Shown piece after piece: positions 17,681-25,644 of a DNA stretch of 64,000 nt. Source of the stretch: Sphingobacterium chuzhouense (GTDB lineage Bacteria > Bacteroidota > Bacteroidia > Sphingobacteriales > Sphingobacteriaceae); contig NZ_JACNYL010000007.1 in the NCBI RefSeq assembly GCF_014692525.1, forward strand, positions 1-64,000, given 5' to 3'. The notes beneath the pieces are model-generated. The model was not told where the DNA came from, did no database searches, and saw only the letters and a list, made by a program, of their open reading frames with translations. The position numbers and the translations under genes are program-made. Numbering within the stretch: the first letter of the stretch is position 1; every line of letters starts with the position of its first letter.

Positions 17681-17696
17681 TATACAAAGATAATAT

Positions 17697-18392
17697 TTAC
17701 AACAGTTCCATTTGGAATAAATCAGCGATATGTCCTTTTAGTTTGCTTTTAACCTCGTCCATATCCAGTTTGCGTCCAAGTTCGCGCTCCAGCGAGGTAA
17801 CATCCTTATCGTCTATGCCGCAAGGGATGATATTGCCGAAATAATTGAGGTCTGCATTGACGTTGAAAGCGAACCCATGCATCGTGACCCAGCGGGAGGC
17901 ACGAACACCCAGTGCACATATTTTACGCGCTTTATCGTTGTCGGCATCCAGCCAGACACCGGTATATCCTTCGTAGCGTCCAGCTTGTATTCCATATTCG
18001 CCGCATGTTCGGATAATGGCCTCTTCCAATGTGCGCAGGTAGAGATGGATATCGGTAAAAAAATTATCCAAATCCAATATGGGATATCCTACAATCTGTC
18101 CCGGTCCATGATAAGTGATATCCCCACCGCGGTTAATTTTATAAAAGGTCGCATTTTTCTCTTTCAATCCTATTTCATCCAGCAACAAATATTCTTCATG
18201 ACCACTTTTGCCCAAGGTGTATACGTGAGGATGTTCCGTGAAGATGAGATGATTGGGGGTAGGGTGGGACGTACCATTTATCCGGTTGTCGTTCTTGACT
18301 GCCACCGTTCTGGTAAATATTTCTTCCTGACGATCCCACGCATCTTGATAATCGACCAGTCCCCAGTCTATAAAGTGTACCTGTTTGTTCAT
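17697..18392 (-). CDS. lipB: Octanoyl-[acyl-carrier-protein]:protein N-octanoyltransferase
   Basis: The 231-residue enzyme transfers octanoate from acyl carrier protein to lipoyl domains, feeding LipA. It shows RGGDITYHGPGQIVGYP near residue 83, KICALGVRASRWVTMHG with the catalytic lysine-region residues, and the catalytic cysteine in NIIPCGIDDKDVTSLE. Its start lies 10 bases after the hflX stop on the same strand. Length and motifs are complete. Confidence 0.96.
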   Translation of the reverse strand: MNKQVHFIDWGLVDYQDAWDRQEEIFTRTVAVKNDNRINGTSHPTPNHLIFTEHPHVYTLGKSGHEEYLLLDEIGLKEKNATFYKINRGGDITYHGPGQIVGYPILDLDNFFTDIHLYLRTLEEAIIRTCGEYGIQAGRYEGYTGVWLDADNDKARKICALGVRASRWVTMHGFAFNVNADLNYFGNIIPCGIDDKDVTSLERELGRKLDMDEVKSKLKGHIADLFQMELL

Positions 18393-18401
18393 GTAATATC
18401 G

Positions 18402-19592
18402 CTAATAAAGCAAATTATTATATGGATAGCGTGCCGTATGCATTTTGGAGATGATCTCGTACAACTTCTGCTTGAATTCCTCAACATTGGTTTTCTCCGT
18501 GGCAGACAAGAAAATTGCCGGATCGGAGTTTTTTGCCATCCAGGAGTTTCTGAAATCATCAAGTGTAACTTTAATTTCTTCACCGTTCTCGTCGACCTCT
18601 ACCGGGGGTTTATAAGCATCTATCTTATTGAAAACCGTAATAACGGGCTTATCCAGCGCATCAATGTCTTTTAGCGTTTCGTTCACGGCAGCAATATGGT
18701 CTTCAAAGTTAGGATGCGAGATATCAACTACGTGTATAAGTACGTCTGCTTCGCGAACCTCGTCCAGTGTGGATTTAAAGGACTCCACCAAATGGTGTGG
18801 CAGTTTGCGGATAAATCCTACCGTATCCGACAGCAGGAAAGGGAGGTTGTCAATAACCACTTTCCGTACCGTTGTATCTAATGTGGCGAACAGCTTATTT
18901 TCCATAAGCACATCCGACTTGGAAATCATGTTCAATATGGTGGACTTCCCGACATTGGTATAGCCTACAAGAGCAACGCGTATGAGCTCACCCCGGTTTT
19001 TACGCTGGGTTTCATTCTGTTTGTCGATGACCCTTAGTCGTTCTTTCAGCAGCGATATTTTGTTGAGGATAATCCGTCTATCTGTTTCAATCTGGGACTC
19101 TCCCGGACCACGCATACCGATACCCCCACGCTGACGTTCCAAGTGTGTCCACATGCGTGTGAGGCGTGGTAACAGATACTGCAATTGTGCCAGCTCTACC
19201 TGTGTTTTGGCCTGCGCCGTTTGCGCATGCTTAGCGAAAATATCCAGAATAAGGTTGGAACGATCCAATATTTTACGTTTGAGCTCGCGTTCTACGTTGC
19301 GGAGCTGTGAAGGGGATAGTTCATCGTCAAACACAATCATATCAATATCTTCGGCATCCGCATACTGCCGGATTTCTTCCAGCTTACCGGATCCCACGAA
19401 AGTGGCGTGTTCAGGCTTAGCTAATTTTTGAGTGAAAACACCTTGTACTTCTCCTCCCGCTGTTTGCACGAGAAATTCCAATTCTTGAAGGTAATCTTTT
19501 GCGTTTTGTTCTGAAATGTCTGGTGTTATCACCGAAACAAGTAATGCTGTTTCGGGTTTAAGTGCTGTATCGAATATTTTTGTTTTTCCCAT
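18402..19592 (-). CDS. hflX: GTPase HflX
   Basis: The 396-residue ribosome-binding GTPase splits stalled or stress-frozen 70S ribosomes. The N-terminal HflX domain includes VFDDELSPSQLRNVERELK and the RGGIGMRGPGESQIETDRR linker; the G domain carries G1 GYTNVGKST, G3 DTVGFI and G4 FNKID. The C-terminal tail is short. It leads a minus-strand group with lipB and queD. A -7 element lies about 45 bases upstream. Confidence 0.96.
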   Translation of the reverse strand: MGKTKIFDTALKPETALLVSVITPDISEQNAKDYLQELEFLVQTAGGEVQGVFTQKLAKPEHATFVGSGKLEEIRQYADAEDIDMIVFDDELSPSQLRNVERELKRKILDRSNLILDIFAKHAQTAQAKTQVELAQLQYLLPRLTRMWTHLERQRGGIGMRGPGESQIETDRRIILNKISLLKERLRVIDKQNETQRKNRGELIRVALVGYTNVGKSTILNMISKSDVLMENKLFATLDTTVRKVVIDNLPFLLSDTVGFIRKLPHHLVESFKSTLDEVREADVLIHVVDISHPNFEDHIAAVNETLKDIDALDKPVITVFNKIDAYKPPVEVDENGEEIKVTLDDFRNSWMAKNSDPAIFLSATEKTNVEEFKQKLYEIISKMHTARYPYNNLLY

Positions 19593-19636
19593 GTATTATT
19601 ACTTCTCTAATAACTTGTACAAATAGAACAAGCTTA

Positions 19637-19644
19637 CAAAGATA
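19637..19644 (-). promoter_or_regulatory. -7 element for hflX
   Basis: On the minus strand this is TATCTTTG, an exact TAnnTTTG match 45 bases before the hflX start. The -33 position about 18 bases upstream reads TTA rather than TTG, so the match is partial. Confidence 0.45.
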
Positions 19645-19669
19645 ATGGTTTTTGTTCTAACGTAAGGGG

Positions 19670-19770
19670 CTACCCTTCGATACGGATGAGCTCTTCGTAA
19701 TTATCATGGAGTTTATGGATCAACCGGCGGTACAGGATTCGATAATAATGTTTCATCAAATAAGTAGTTA
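19670..19770 (-). pseudogene. Displaced C-terminal tail of the sigma-factor partner gene (frameshift remnant or separate 28-aa ORF)
   Basis: Directly after the stop of the neighbouring membrane-protein gene, another frame on the same strand continues into the gene's 3' end. It reads GIIVSTPIILITTYLM and then KHYYRILYRRLIHKLHD and NYEELIRIEG before a stop at 19670-19672. That is a hydrophobic helix followed by a basic, then mixed-charge tail, as expected for the end of such a protein. An ATG at 19754-19756 would give a 28-residue peptide on its own. A frameshift near 19776-19812 explains it better; a programmed shift or sequence error is possible. Confidence 0.45.
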
Positions 19771-20277
19771 TTAAAATAATAGGAGTGGAAACAATAATAC
19801 CAGTAAGGTCACCAGAATGCCTTCTCCTATCGATTTGTGGTCAAAGGCTTTAACAATATGTTGTAATCCTGACCATACGGTATAAACGATAACAAAGTAG
19901 ATGTTGAATTTGATATAATGATCTACCGCTTGACGGGTTTTCAAGATTGTTTCCAAAAGTGTTCTAGTGTTCGTGTTATTTCTTATTTTTCTATAATGCT
20001 TAAAGAAAATGTAGATAAAGAAAAAGATAGTAGCCCTAAAAATAATACCCAGTAGCAGCGAGGTGTATTGTTCGAAAGAAGACGTCTGCTTTTCCTCTAT
20101 AGGTAATAAAAAAGCGAGTCCTACGCCAACGGACAGCTCAAGAATGCTGATGACAAAAATCCATTTGATAATGGAAGAAGATCGTCGGTGAATCATCTGC
20201 TGTAATTCCATTTTGTTAAGTTTTGGGAAACTGTCGTTCCTGTTCCAATGCTGTTTTAATAAATCTAATCCGTCCAT
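19771..20277 (-). CDS. Small membrane protein paired with the ECF sigma factor (possible anti-sigma factor)
   Basis: The 168-residue reading frame has a soluble N-terminal segment (MDGLDLLKQHWNRNDSFPKL) and four hydrophobic segments, the last ending abruptly at LLVLLFPLLLF. It overlaps the sigma-factor stop as TAATG, so the two are translationally coupled. Position and layout fit an anti-sigma factor or sensor, but no zinc-binding anti-sigma motif is visible, so that role is inference. The likely true C-terminus is in another frame just downstream. Confidence 0.65.
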   Translation of the reverse strand: MDGLDLLKQHWNRNDSFPKLNKMELQQMIHRRSSSIIKWIFVISILELSVGVGLAFLLPIEEKQTSSFEQYTSLLLGIIFRATIFFFIYIFFKHYRKIRNNTNTRTLLETILKTRQAVDHYIKFNIYFVIVYTVWSGLQHIVKAFDHKSIGEGILVTLLVLLFPLLLF

Positions 20278-20783
20278 TATAACCCACCTTGTTTATTAAG
20301 TATGTTTTTTAGTTTTGTTTTTATCCGATTCATTTTTACCCGCGTATTTCCTTCGCTGATGCCGAGGGTGATCGCGATTTCCTCATAATCCTTGTTCTCC
20401 AGGTACATATATACAAGCGCCTTTTCAATATCATTGAGCTGTCGGACAGAAGCGTAGAGTACCTTGAGGCGCTCTTCATGTTCTGGATTGTACTCTTCAT
20501 GACGTAGCTGATACAGGGAGGTGTCCCATTCTACAGTGACTATGTTTTTCTTGTTGTGTCGGTATAAGGAGATAGCGGTATTCAAACAGACCCGATAGGC
20601 CCAGATCGAAAATTTAGAATCGCCTTTGAACTTCGGAAAAGATTGCCATAACTGGATGGTCATTTCTTGGAAAAGATCCTTATGCGTTTCATTGTCCTCC
20701 GTGTAGAGGGAGCATATTTTATGGAGTATATTCTGGTGTTCCTCCAAGAGGCTGACAAAACAGTGTTCCAATTTTTCGGTCAT
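20277..20783 (-). CDS. ECF-type RNA polymerase sigma factor
   Basis: The 168-residue sigma-70 family protein has region 2 (DLFQEMTIQLWQSFPKFKG and FSIWAYRVCLNTAIS) and region 4 (LNDIEKALVYMYLENKDYEE then IAITLGISEGNTRVKMNR, a helix-turn-helix). There is no region 3, as in ECF factors. It is coupled to the membrane protein gene downstream. No FecR-type anti-sigma or SusC gene adjoins it, so it probably belongs to the stress-type group rather than the nutrient-uptake group. Confidence 0.92.
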   Translation of the reverse strand: MTEKLEHCFVSLLEEHQNILHKICSLYTEDNETHKDLFQEMTIQLWQSFPKFKGDSKFSIWAYRVCLNTAISLYRHNKKNIVTVEWDTSLYQLRHEEYNPEHEERLKVLYASVRQLNDIEKALVYMYLENKDYEEIAITLGISEGNTRVKMNRIKTKLKNILNKQGGL

Positions 20784-20922
20784 GATATCTTATATGTCGA
20801 AAATGAGAGGAATATGTTACATAAATAGGACGATTTTTTGAGAACATCATATCGCTTGACTGCTTTCACAATGGCGAAAGCGACCGTGACCAGTAGGGAA
20901 GGTATGCAATGAGTATCTTTCG

Positions 20923-21321
20923 CTACTTATTTTTTAGCGTTTGGAGCTCCCTTTCCAAAATAGTCACCTGCTTTTCAAGGGAAGATATCGTTTTTTCCTG
21001 AGAGGATATCACGAGCTTAAGGGCATCGATCAGTGTATGTTCGATCTCGTTCACAACGACCGGTTCGTTATAACGCACCTCCTCTTCTCGAACGATCGCA
21101 TCTTTATGACGGTACATGGATCCTTCTCCGATAATTAACCATGCAGGGTTGATGTCGGAATGTTTGGATAGAATAATAGCTACTGCGTCGGAATTTAATC
21201 CGGTATTCTTTTGTATGCCTTTAAAATTAGCATAGGAAAGTCCTAAGTTCTTGAAGAAATCTGTTTTGCTTATTTTCTTACTTTCTGCTATCTGTAATAC
21301 CCGTTCTTTAATATTCGACAT
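20923..21321 (-). CDS. CI-repressor-like helix-turn-helix protein with C-terminal coiled coil
   Basis: The 132-residue protein has an N-terminal helix-turn-helix (RVLQIAESKKISKTDFFKNL through SYANFKGIQKN) followed by NPAWLIIGEGSMYR, a segment typical of phage CI-like DNA-binding domains in Bacteroidota. The last 35 residues (SSQEKTISSLEKQVTILERE) form a leucine-rich coiled coil for oligomerisation. No peptidase domain is present. It is divergent from an unknown gene, and the 93-base gap between the starts holds a cluster of inverted repeats that are its probable operators. Confidence 0.85.
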   Translation of the reverse strand: MSNIKERVLQIAESKKISKTDFFKNLGLSYANFKGIQKNTGLNSDAVAIILSKHSDINPAWLIIGEGSMYRHKDAIVREEEVRYNEPVVVNEIEHTLIDALKLVISSQEKTISSLEKQVTILERELQTLKNK

Positions 21322-21329
21322 TTTTTTAT

Positions 21330-21392
21330 CTAAAAATTTTAGTAAGATATTTTATTATCTTATATTTGTTCTGTCAATATAGAAAAATATCT
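21330..21392. promoter_or_regulatory. Operator-like repeat cluster between the CI-like regulator and the unknown gene
   Basis: Three nested dyads occur here. CTAAAA-A-TTTTAG lies at 21330-21342. TAAGATA and TATCTTA, 6 bases apart, lie at 21343-21362. AGATATTTT (21345-21353) pairs with AAAATATCT (21384-21392). The second dyad touches TATATTTG at 21361-21368, an exact -7 element for the plus-strand gene at 21415, so binding would block that promoter. Confidence 0.6.
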
Positions 21393-21414
21393 AAACACCT
21401 TTGTAAACTGATTT

Positions 21415-21969
21415 ATGATGAAAAATACGCAAAAGAAACTAAAAGCAAAACATTTTCGCTACTTAAGCAAAGAGTATGTTAAGGATCCCGACCGTTTTTT
21501 GAAAGAAGTCGTCCAGCAATGGGGATTGAATTGGTCCAGTAATTTCAACTACCTTGTCTGTAGCTCTATCTATCCACCTATGCGCACAAATACAGCCTTT
21601 GAGTATGGGTTTATGCATCACCAGTTAGATCAGATGATTGAAGTAGCCTATGTGATTCTCGAGAAATCTGCCCTAAAGCCCATCCCAAGCCATCGGCTAT
21701 TTCAATACCGCTGCAAAGAAATGTTCGAAGCGGAAATTGAAAAAAACAGAATATTTCCAGAGAAAGCACTCCGTACATTCTTTGGGTTTAAAAATCTCAA
21801 TGAATGGCTTGCCGTGCTGGACGATCTCCTTCGACGTAGAGATTACAGCGAAGATAATATGGATGAATTACCTTTAGATCTGGAATACATTCCCGTACGG
21901 GAACTTCTCGTCAAGCTACCCCAGGTTCTGCAGGAGATATATGATAGAGGGGGGGTACAGGAATGTTAA
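21415..21969 (+). CDS. Hypothetical protein, divergent from the CI-like regulator
   Basis: This 184-residue protein has no family that I recognise. It is rich in aromatic and basic residues at the N-terminus (KHFRYLSKEYVKDPDRFLKE), soluble, without a signal peptide or membrane segment, and mostly helical, with acidic patches near the end. The ATG at 21415 is followed at once by a second ATG. The promoter overlaps the operator-like repeats. It converges on the SNF2 helicase with 6 bases between stops. Being under a phage-type regulator suggests an accessory role. Confidence 0.6.
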   Translation: MMKNTQKKLKAKHFRYLSKEYVKDPDRFLKEVVQQWGLNWSSNFNYLVCSSIYPPMRTNTAFEYGFMHHQLDQMIEVAYVILEKSALKPIPSHRLFQYRCKEMFEAEIEKNRIFPEKALRTFFGFKNLNEWLAVLDDLLRRRDYSEDNMDELPLDLEYIPVRELLVKLPQVLQEIYDRGGVQEC

Positions 21970-21975
21970 TCAGAT

Positions 21976-24900
21976 TTATTCGAATAGTTTCAACAATTCA
22001 TCTTTACTTAGTGACTTCATGATATTGGTCTCATCCAAAATTAGACCGTCGGCCAATTTCTTCTTATGTTCCTGTAAGGCCAAAATCTTTTCTTCTACAC
22101 TATCTCTGCACACTATTTTGTATGCATTTACATGCTTATCCTGGCCAATACGATAGCAACGATCGATGGCTTGAGCTTCGGCAGCTGGGTTCCACCACGG
22201 ATCGAGGATATACACATAATCCGCCGCGGTAAGGTTGAGCCCTGTGCCACCCGCTTTAAGGCTGATCAGAAAAACCCGGCAGCTTTCCTTTTCCTGAAAA
22301 GTCTGTACAGCATTTTGCCTTTTATCCTGCGACATTTTCCCGTCAAGATAAGCGAATTCTATTCCTCTCCCTTCGATACGTTCTGCGACCAATTGCAACA
22401 TCCCCGTAAAAGAAGAAAATAATAATACCTTATGATCTGGTGTTACATCATCCAGAATCTCATCAATATAATCCAACTTGACAGCGTTTTTATCAAATGT
22501 CTCTCCCTTTAGCAAATTCGGAGAATTGCAGATCTGCCGCAGTTTGATCAATGCCTCGATAGCTATAAACTTGGATTTTCCAGAATATTCACTTTCTAGG
22601 CTGCGCTTTACCTCTCCCTGAAATAACTTCCGGTATTTCTCATACACCTTATGTTGTGCTGGCGGCATATCCATATACAGTATGGTTTCTGTTTTTTCCG
22701 GCAGATCCAAAGCCACCTGTTTTTTGGTACGTCGTAAGATAAACGGTTGTATGACCTTCTGGAGGTTACTAAGCGTTTCGTTCATAGTATCAGCATCCGT
22801 TCCACCTTTGTATAGCTTATTGAAAGCCCGGTAATTTCCAAAAAATCCGGGATTAACCAAACTCATTTGCGAATAGATATCTTGAATTCCGTTTTCAATT
22901 GGTGTTCCCGTCATGGCAATCCGGTATTGCGCATTAACTCGTGATAAACTCTCGAAACGCTTCGAGTTGCGATTTTTCACATTTTGGGATTCATCCATAA
23001 TCAAGTAAGAAAAGGATTTTTCGGCAAAAAAATCACTATCGGACAAAAGTGTCCCATAGGTGGTCAAGACAGCAACACCTGTGTCAAAGTCGGTCATATC
23101 CTGACGAGTAATACCGTAGTAAACAACGGTCTCTCGGTTTGGTGCGAACTTTTGGTATTCATTTTGCCAATTGAATAGGAGGGAATTGGGAACAACCACC
23201 AACGACGCAGAAGCAAGTGGATGAACTTGATAATAATGCTCCAAGAGAGTAATAACTTGTAATGTCTTACCCAATCCCATATCATCGGCCAACAAACCAC
23301 CCCATTGAAATTCGTTGAGAAAGCTCATCCAACTGAATCCGGCAATCTGGTACGGACGCAACGTTGCCTGGACTGTCGAAGGAACCGCTAACTGTGGAAT
23401 TTCTTCCAGTCTAGCTAGTCGCTCACGACGCTCCCGTATAGTATCGTTCACAATCTTGCTGTCAATCTTCTCCAGTATGGTCTGGAAAGAGAGCATCTGT
23501 AACGAATTAAGAATAATATAATCGCCGTCAATTTCCGCGCTTAGAAAGATAGGTCTAAATAGTGCGATATCGGAGGAACGGATAACACCATACTGGTTCT
23601 TTCCTAAGTCATATACGGTTGTCGCTTTCGTAATCATATTTTCAAAATCGGCTAGGGGAATGACTTTATTTCGGAATTTGGGCGCAAATAAAATCCTACA
23701 TTTATTATCCTGAAAATGCACATTTTTCACTTCCCAATGCAAGGGGTGCGGATAATAGGACGATCCCTGTTGAACCGTATCCATTTGCAATTCGATACCT
23801 TCCTGCTTGCACCGTTCACAAAAAAGGGACAGCCATTGTGTATGGTCAATCTTATCCATTGGTAAGGAGAACATAATTTCGTGCTGTTGCTCGGACCAAG
23901 CTTTATGTTGCTGTTGGAGGAAAGCATAAAATGCTTGTTCGATCTCGGCATGGCGTTGTGCATACACATACTGCCCATCCTCGTTCGTCTTTACCAACAT
24001 ATTGGCAAATGGCGCCAAAGGGTGTTCGCCAAAACGATTATAGCAAACACTTGCTCGAACCACAAGCGTCTCATTCGTGACGTCAATGTCAACGATTCTC
24101 TTCGGCTTTTTAGCCTGCACGATAAGATTTGCTCTTTTCCCTTTAAGTACGACTTGCATCGCATACCGTTGGGAAAGCGGAATAAGACTTTCTTCCAAAA
24201 ACTTCCCTCGATCATGCCCGAAGACAGTTAAGATAAAATCCGACTTCCGTGCCTCCCGGATGACTTTTTCCAGATCAAGATCATCTACGAAAACAACACG
24301 GTTCTCCTCGGCGATCATAAAGAAGCAATGATCATCAGACATAAATTGTGGATTTTCTATAGGCTCTTCTTTATAGGAAATGTTGAATGTTAGACGGAGA
24401 TAGGATGGGTTGTCTTCTAGAGTAATCTGCAGTTTCACGTCTCCATTACTTAAAGATACAGGTATATCCTTTTTGCGATATGTATTTTTTAATTTTGCCC
24501 GATAAGGAGAGTATGTATGTCCCCAAAGTTCGGTAAAGCACAACGTTTCATTGTTTTGTAATGACGCGATAAGTGTACGCCATTCCCCTAATATCCCCAG
24601 CGCCTTGCTGTGATTATTACGATTGGAATCCCCGTCTAGCGTTATGCCGTTTATTTGATAGTTGTCATCATCGGCAATCTCCAGCATCTTTTTGCAGATC
24701 CTTTCTTTAAACAGGTCATGCGGAGACAATAACTCTGGTTCCTCGCCTTCATAAAATAGGTAACTTTTTGACAGATTACGACCTTGTTTGTTTTTTTCCA
24801 TATAGGGCAAAACATAAGGGAGACCACAGTATAAGCCATCTGTGACAACCAAAAAAGCTACTTCCTCAAATTTTGCCGCAGGGAAATCCATTCCCCGATA

Positions 24901-25473
24901 AGACGAGGCACGATAAGACCAAGCCTCCTGATCGTATCTTTCTGTGATGCTAAAGTTGTAGATACGGCCGAAAGTGGAATTATTCTGCAATTGCAATTCC
25001 AAGGAGTTCCAGTTTGCTTCCAGTTTAATGCTCAGCATCGAACGGAATTTCTGTGATAGAGACAACAGATCTTCATTATATAGACCTTTAAAATAGAAAG
25101 GTTTGTGAGATGGTATCTTATCGTAAAACACCGCAGCAGCATGTTCACACAGACCTTCGGCCTGTTTTGCACAACTACATCGAATCGATAGATGTGTTTT
25201 GCTCAACGAAAGATACAGCGTATATTTTTCATCGCCTTTTTCCCTAACGGAAACACTGTACTCATCAAAGGCGTAAAAATCATTAAATCTCCCAGAGAAT
25301 ATCGAGTCCTTCACATTTTTCCGTCCTTTATAAAATTGGAGTATGTATTCCTTAGAACATTTAAAGGGTTCTCCATCCTCCCAAGGAATCAAATAAGGTT
25401 CCTCAGCTTTGCGTTTGGGCAAAGCCGTAGCTTTTGCCTCCGGTTCAGGGGTCATCAAGTCTTTGTTTTCCAT
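21976..25473 (-). CDS. SWIM zinc-finger SNF2-family helicase
   Basis: The 1165-residue protein is a SNF2/RapA-type DNA translocase. A SWIM zinc finger (C99, C101, C109, H111) lies near the N-terminus, followed by a long region of unknown fold to about residue 690. The helicase core then carries Walker A in DDMGLGKTLQV near 730, the DE box as MDESQ near 827 in place of DEAH, AMTGTPIENG, and the C-terminal half with LISLKAGGTGLNLTAADYV and DRCYRIGQDK. Such proteins remodel nucleoprotein complexes; the exact role of this group is unknown. Its 171-base upstream gap holds hairpins and a short ORF. Confidence 0.92.
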   Translation of the reverse strand: MENKDLMTPEPEAKATALPKRKAEEPYLIPWEDGEPFKCSKEYILQFYKGRKNVKDSIFSGRFNDFYAFDEYSVSVREKGDEKYTLYLSLSKTHLSIRCSCAKQAEGLCEHAAAVFYDKIPSHKPFYFKGLYNEDLLSLSQKFRSMLSIKLEANWNSLELQLQNNSTFGRIYNFSITERYDQEAWSYRASSYRGMDFPAAKFEEVAFLVVTDGLYCGLPYVLPYMEKNKQGRNLSKSYLFYEGEEPELLSPHDLFKERICKKMLEIADDDNYQINGITLDGDSNRNNHSKALGILGEWRTLIASLQNNETLCFTELWGHTYSPYRAKLKNTYRKKDIPVSLSNGDVKLQITLEDNPSYLRLTFNISYKEEPIENPQFMSDDHCFFMIAEENRVVFVDDLDLEKVIREARKSDFILTVFGHDRGKFLEESLIPLSQRYAMQVVLKGKRANLIVQAKKPKRIVDIDVTNETLVVRASVCYNRFGEHPLAPFANMLVKTNEDGQYVYAQRHAEIEQAFYAFLQQQHKAWSEQQHEIMFSLPMDKIDHTQWLSLFCERCKQEGIELQMDTVQQGSSYYPHPLHWEVKNVHFQDNKCRILFAPKFRNKVIPLADFENMITKATTVYDLGKNQYGVIRSSDIALFRPIFLSAEIDGDYIILNSLQMLSFQTILEKIDSKIVNDTIRERRERLARLEEIPQLAVPSTVQATLRPYQIAGFSWMSFLNEFQWGGLLADDMGLGKTLQVITLLEHYYQVHPLASASLVVVPNSLLFNWQNEYQKFAPNRETVVYYGITRQDMTDFDTGVAVLTTYGTLLSDSDFFAEKSFSYLIMDESQNVKNRNSKRFESLSRVNAQYRIAMTGTPIENGIQDIYSQMSLVNPGFFGNYRAFNKLYKGGTDADTMNETLSNLQKVIQPFILRRTKKQVALDLPEKTETILYMDMPPAQHKVYEKYRKLFQGEVKRSLESEYSGKSKFIAIEALIKLRQICNSPNLLKGETFDKNAVKLDYIDEILDDVTPDHKVLLFSSFTGMLQLVAERIEGRGIEFAYLDGKMSQDKRQNAVQTFQEKESCRVFLISLKAGGTGLNLTAADYVYILDPWWNPAAEAQAIDRCYRIGQDKHVNAYKIVCRDSVEEKILALQEHKKKLADGLILDETNIMKSLSKDELLKLFE

Positions 25474-25476
25474 TTT

Positions 25477-25617
25477 TTAGGCTTTTAAAAAGCATACCTG
25501 CGTGGGCACCTTGGGCTCCGAAGGATCTGCCGAACAGGTAGCTTTCTTCTTTCTTGTTTTACTTATTACTATAAGTCCGACAGGAATACCGTACCAGGTA
25601 CCGTGAGAATACGGCAT
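25477..25617 (-). CDS. Possible 46-residue leader peptide upstream of the SNF2 gene
   Basis: An open frame begins at ATG 25615-25617 and stops 3 bases before the SNF2 start codon. The peptide begins MPYSHGTWYGIPVGLIVISK, continues with a basic patch (TRKKKATC) and ends PSEPKVPTQVCFLKA. It lies entirely over two hairpins, so it could be a leader peptide, a small protein or a chance frame across a repeated structural element. No similarity can be tested here. Confidence 0.3.
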   Translation of the reverse strand: MPYSHGTWYGIPVGLIVISKTRKKKATCSADPSEPKVPTQVCFLKA

Positions 25618-25628
25618 CCTGCGGACTT
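25481..25628. repeat. Three successive hairpins in the HEPN-SNF2 gap
   Basis: GCTTTT-A-AAAAGC lies at 25481-25493. TACCTG (25495-25500), GGCACCTT (25505-25512), AAGG (25521-25524), TGCC (25528-25531) and CAGGTA (25535-25540) form a second imperfect stem. AAGTCCG (25573-25579) with CGGACTT (25622-25628), flanking AGGA/TCCT and CCGTA/TACGG, forms a third. The order suggests a structured 5' leader RNA of the SNF2 gene or a dispersed palindromic repeat. Confidence 0.5.
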
Positions 25629-25644
25629 TTATTTGAATAGCTTT

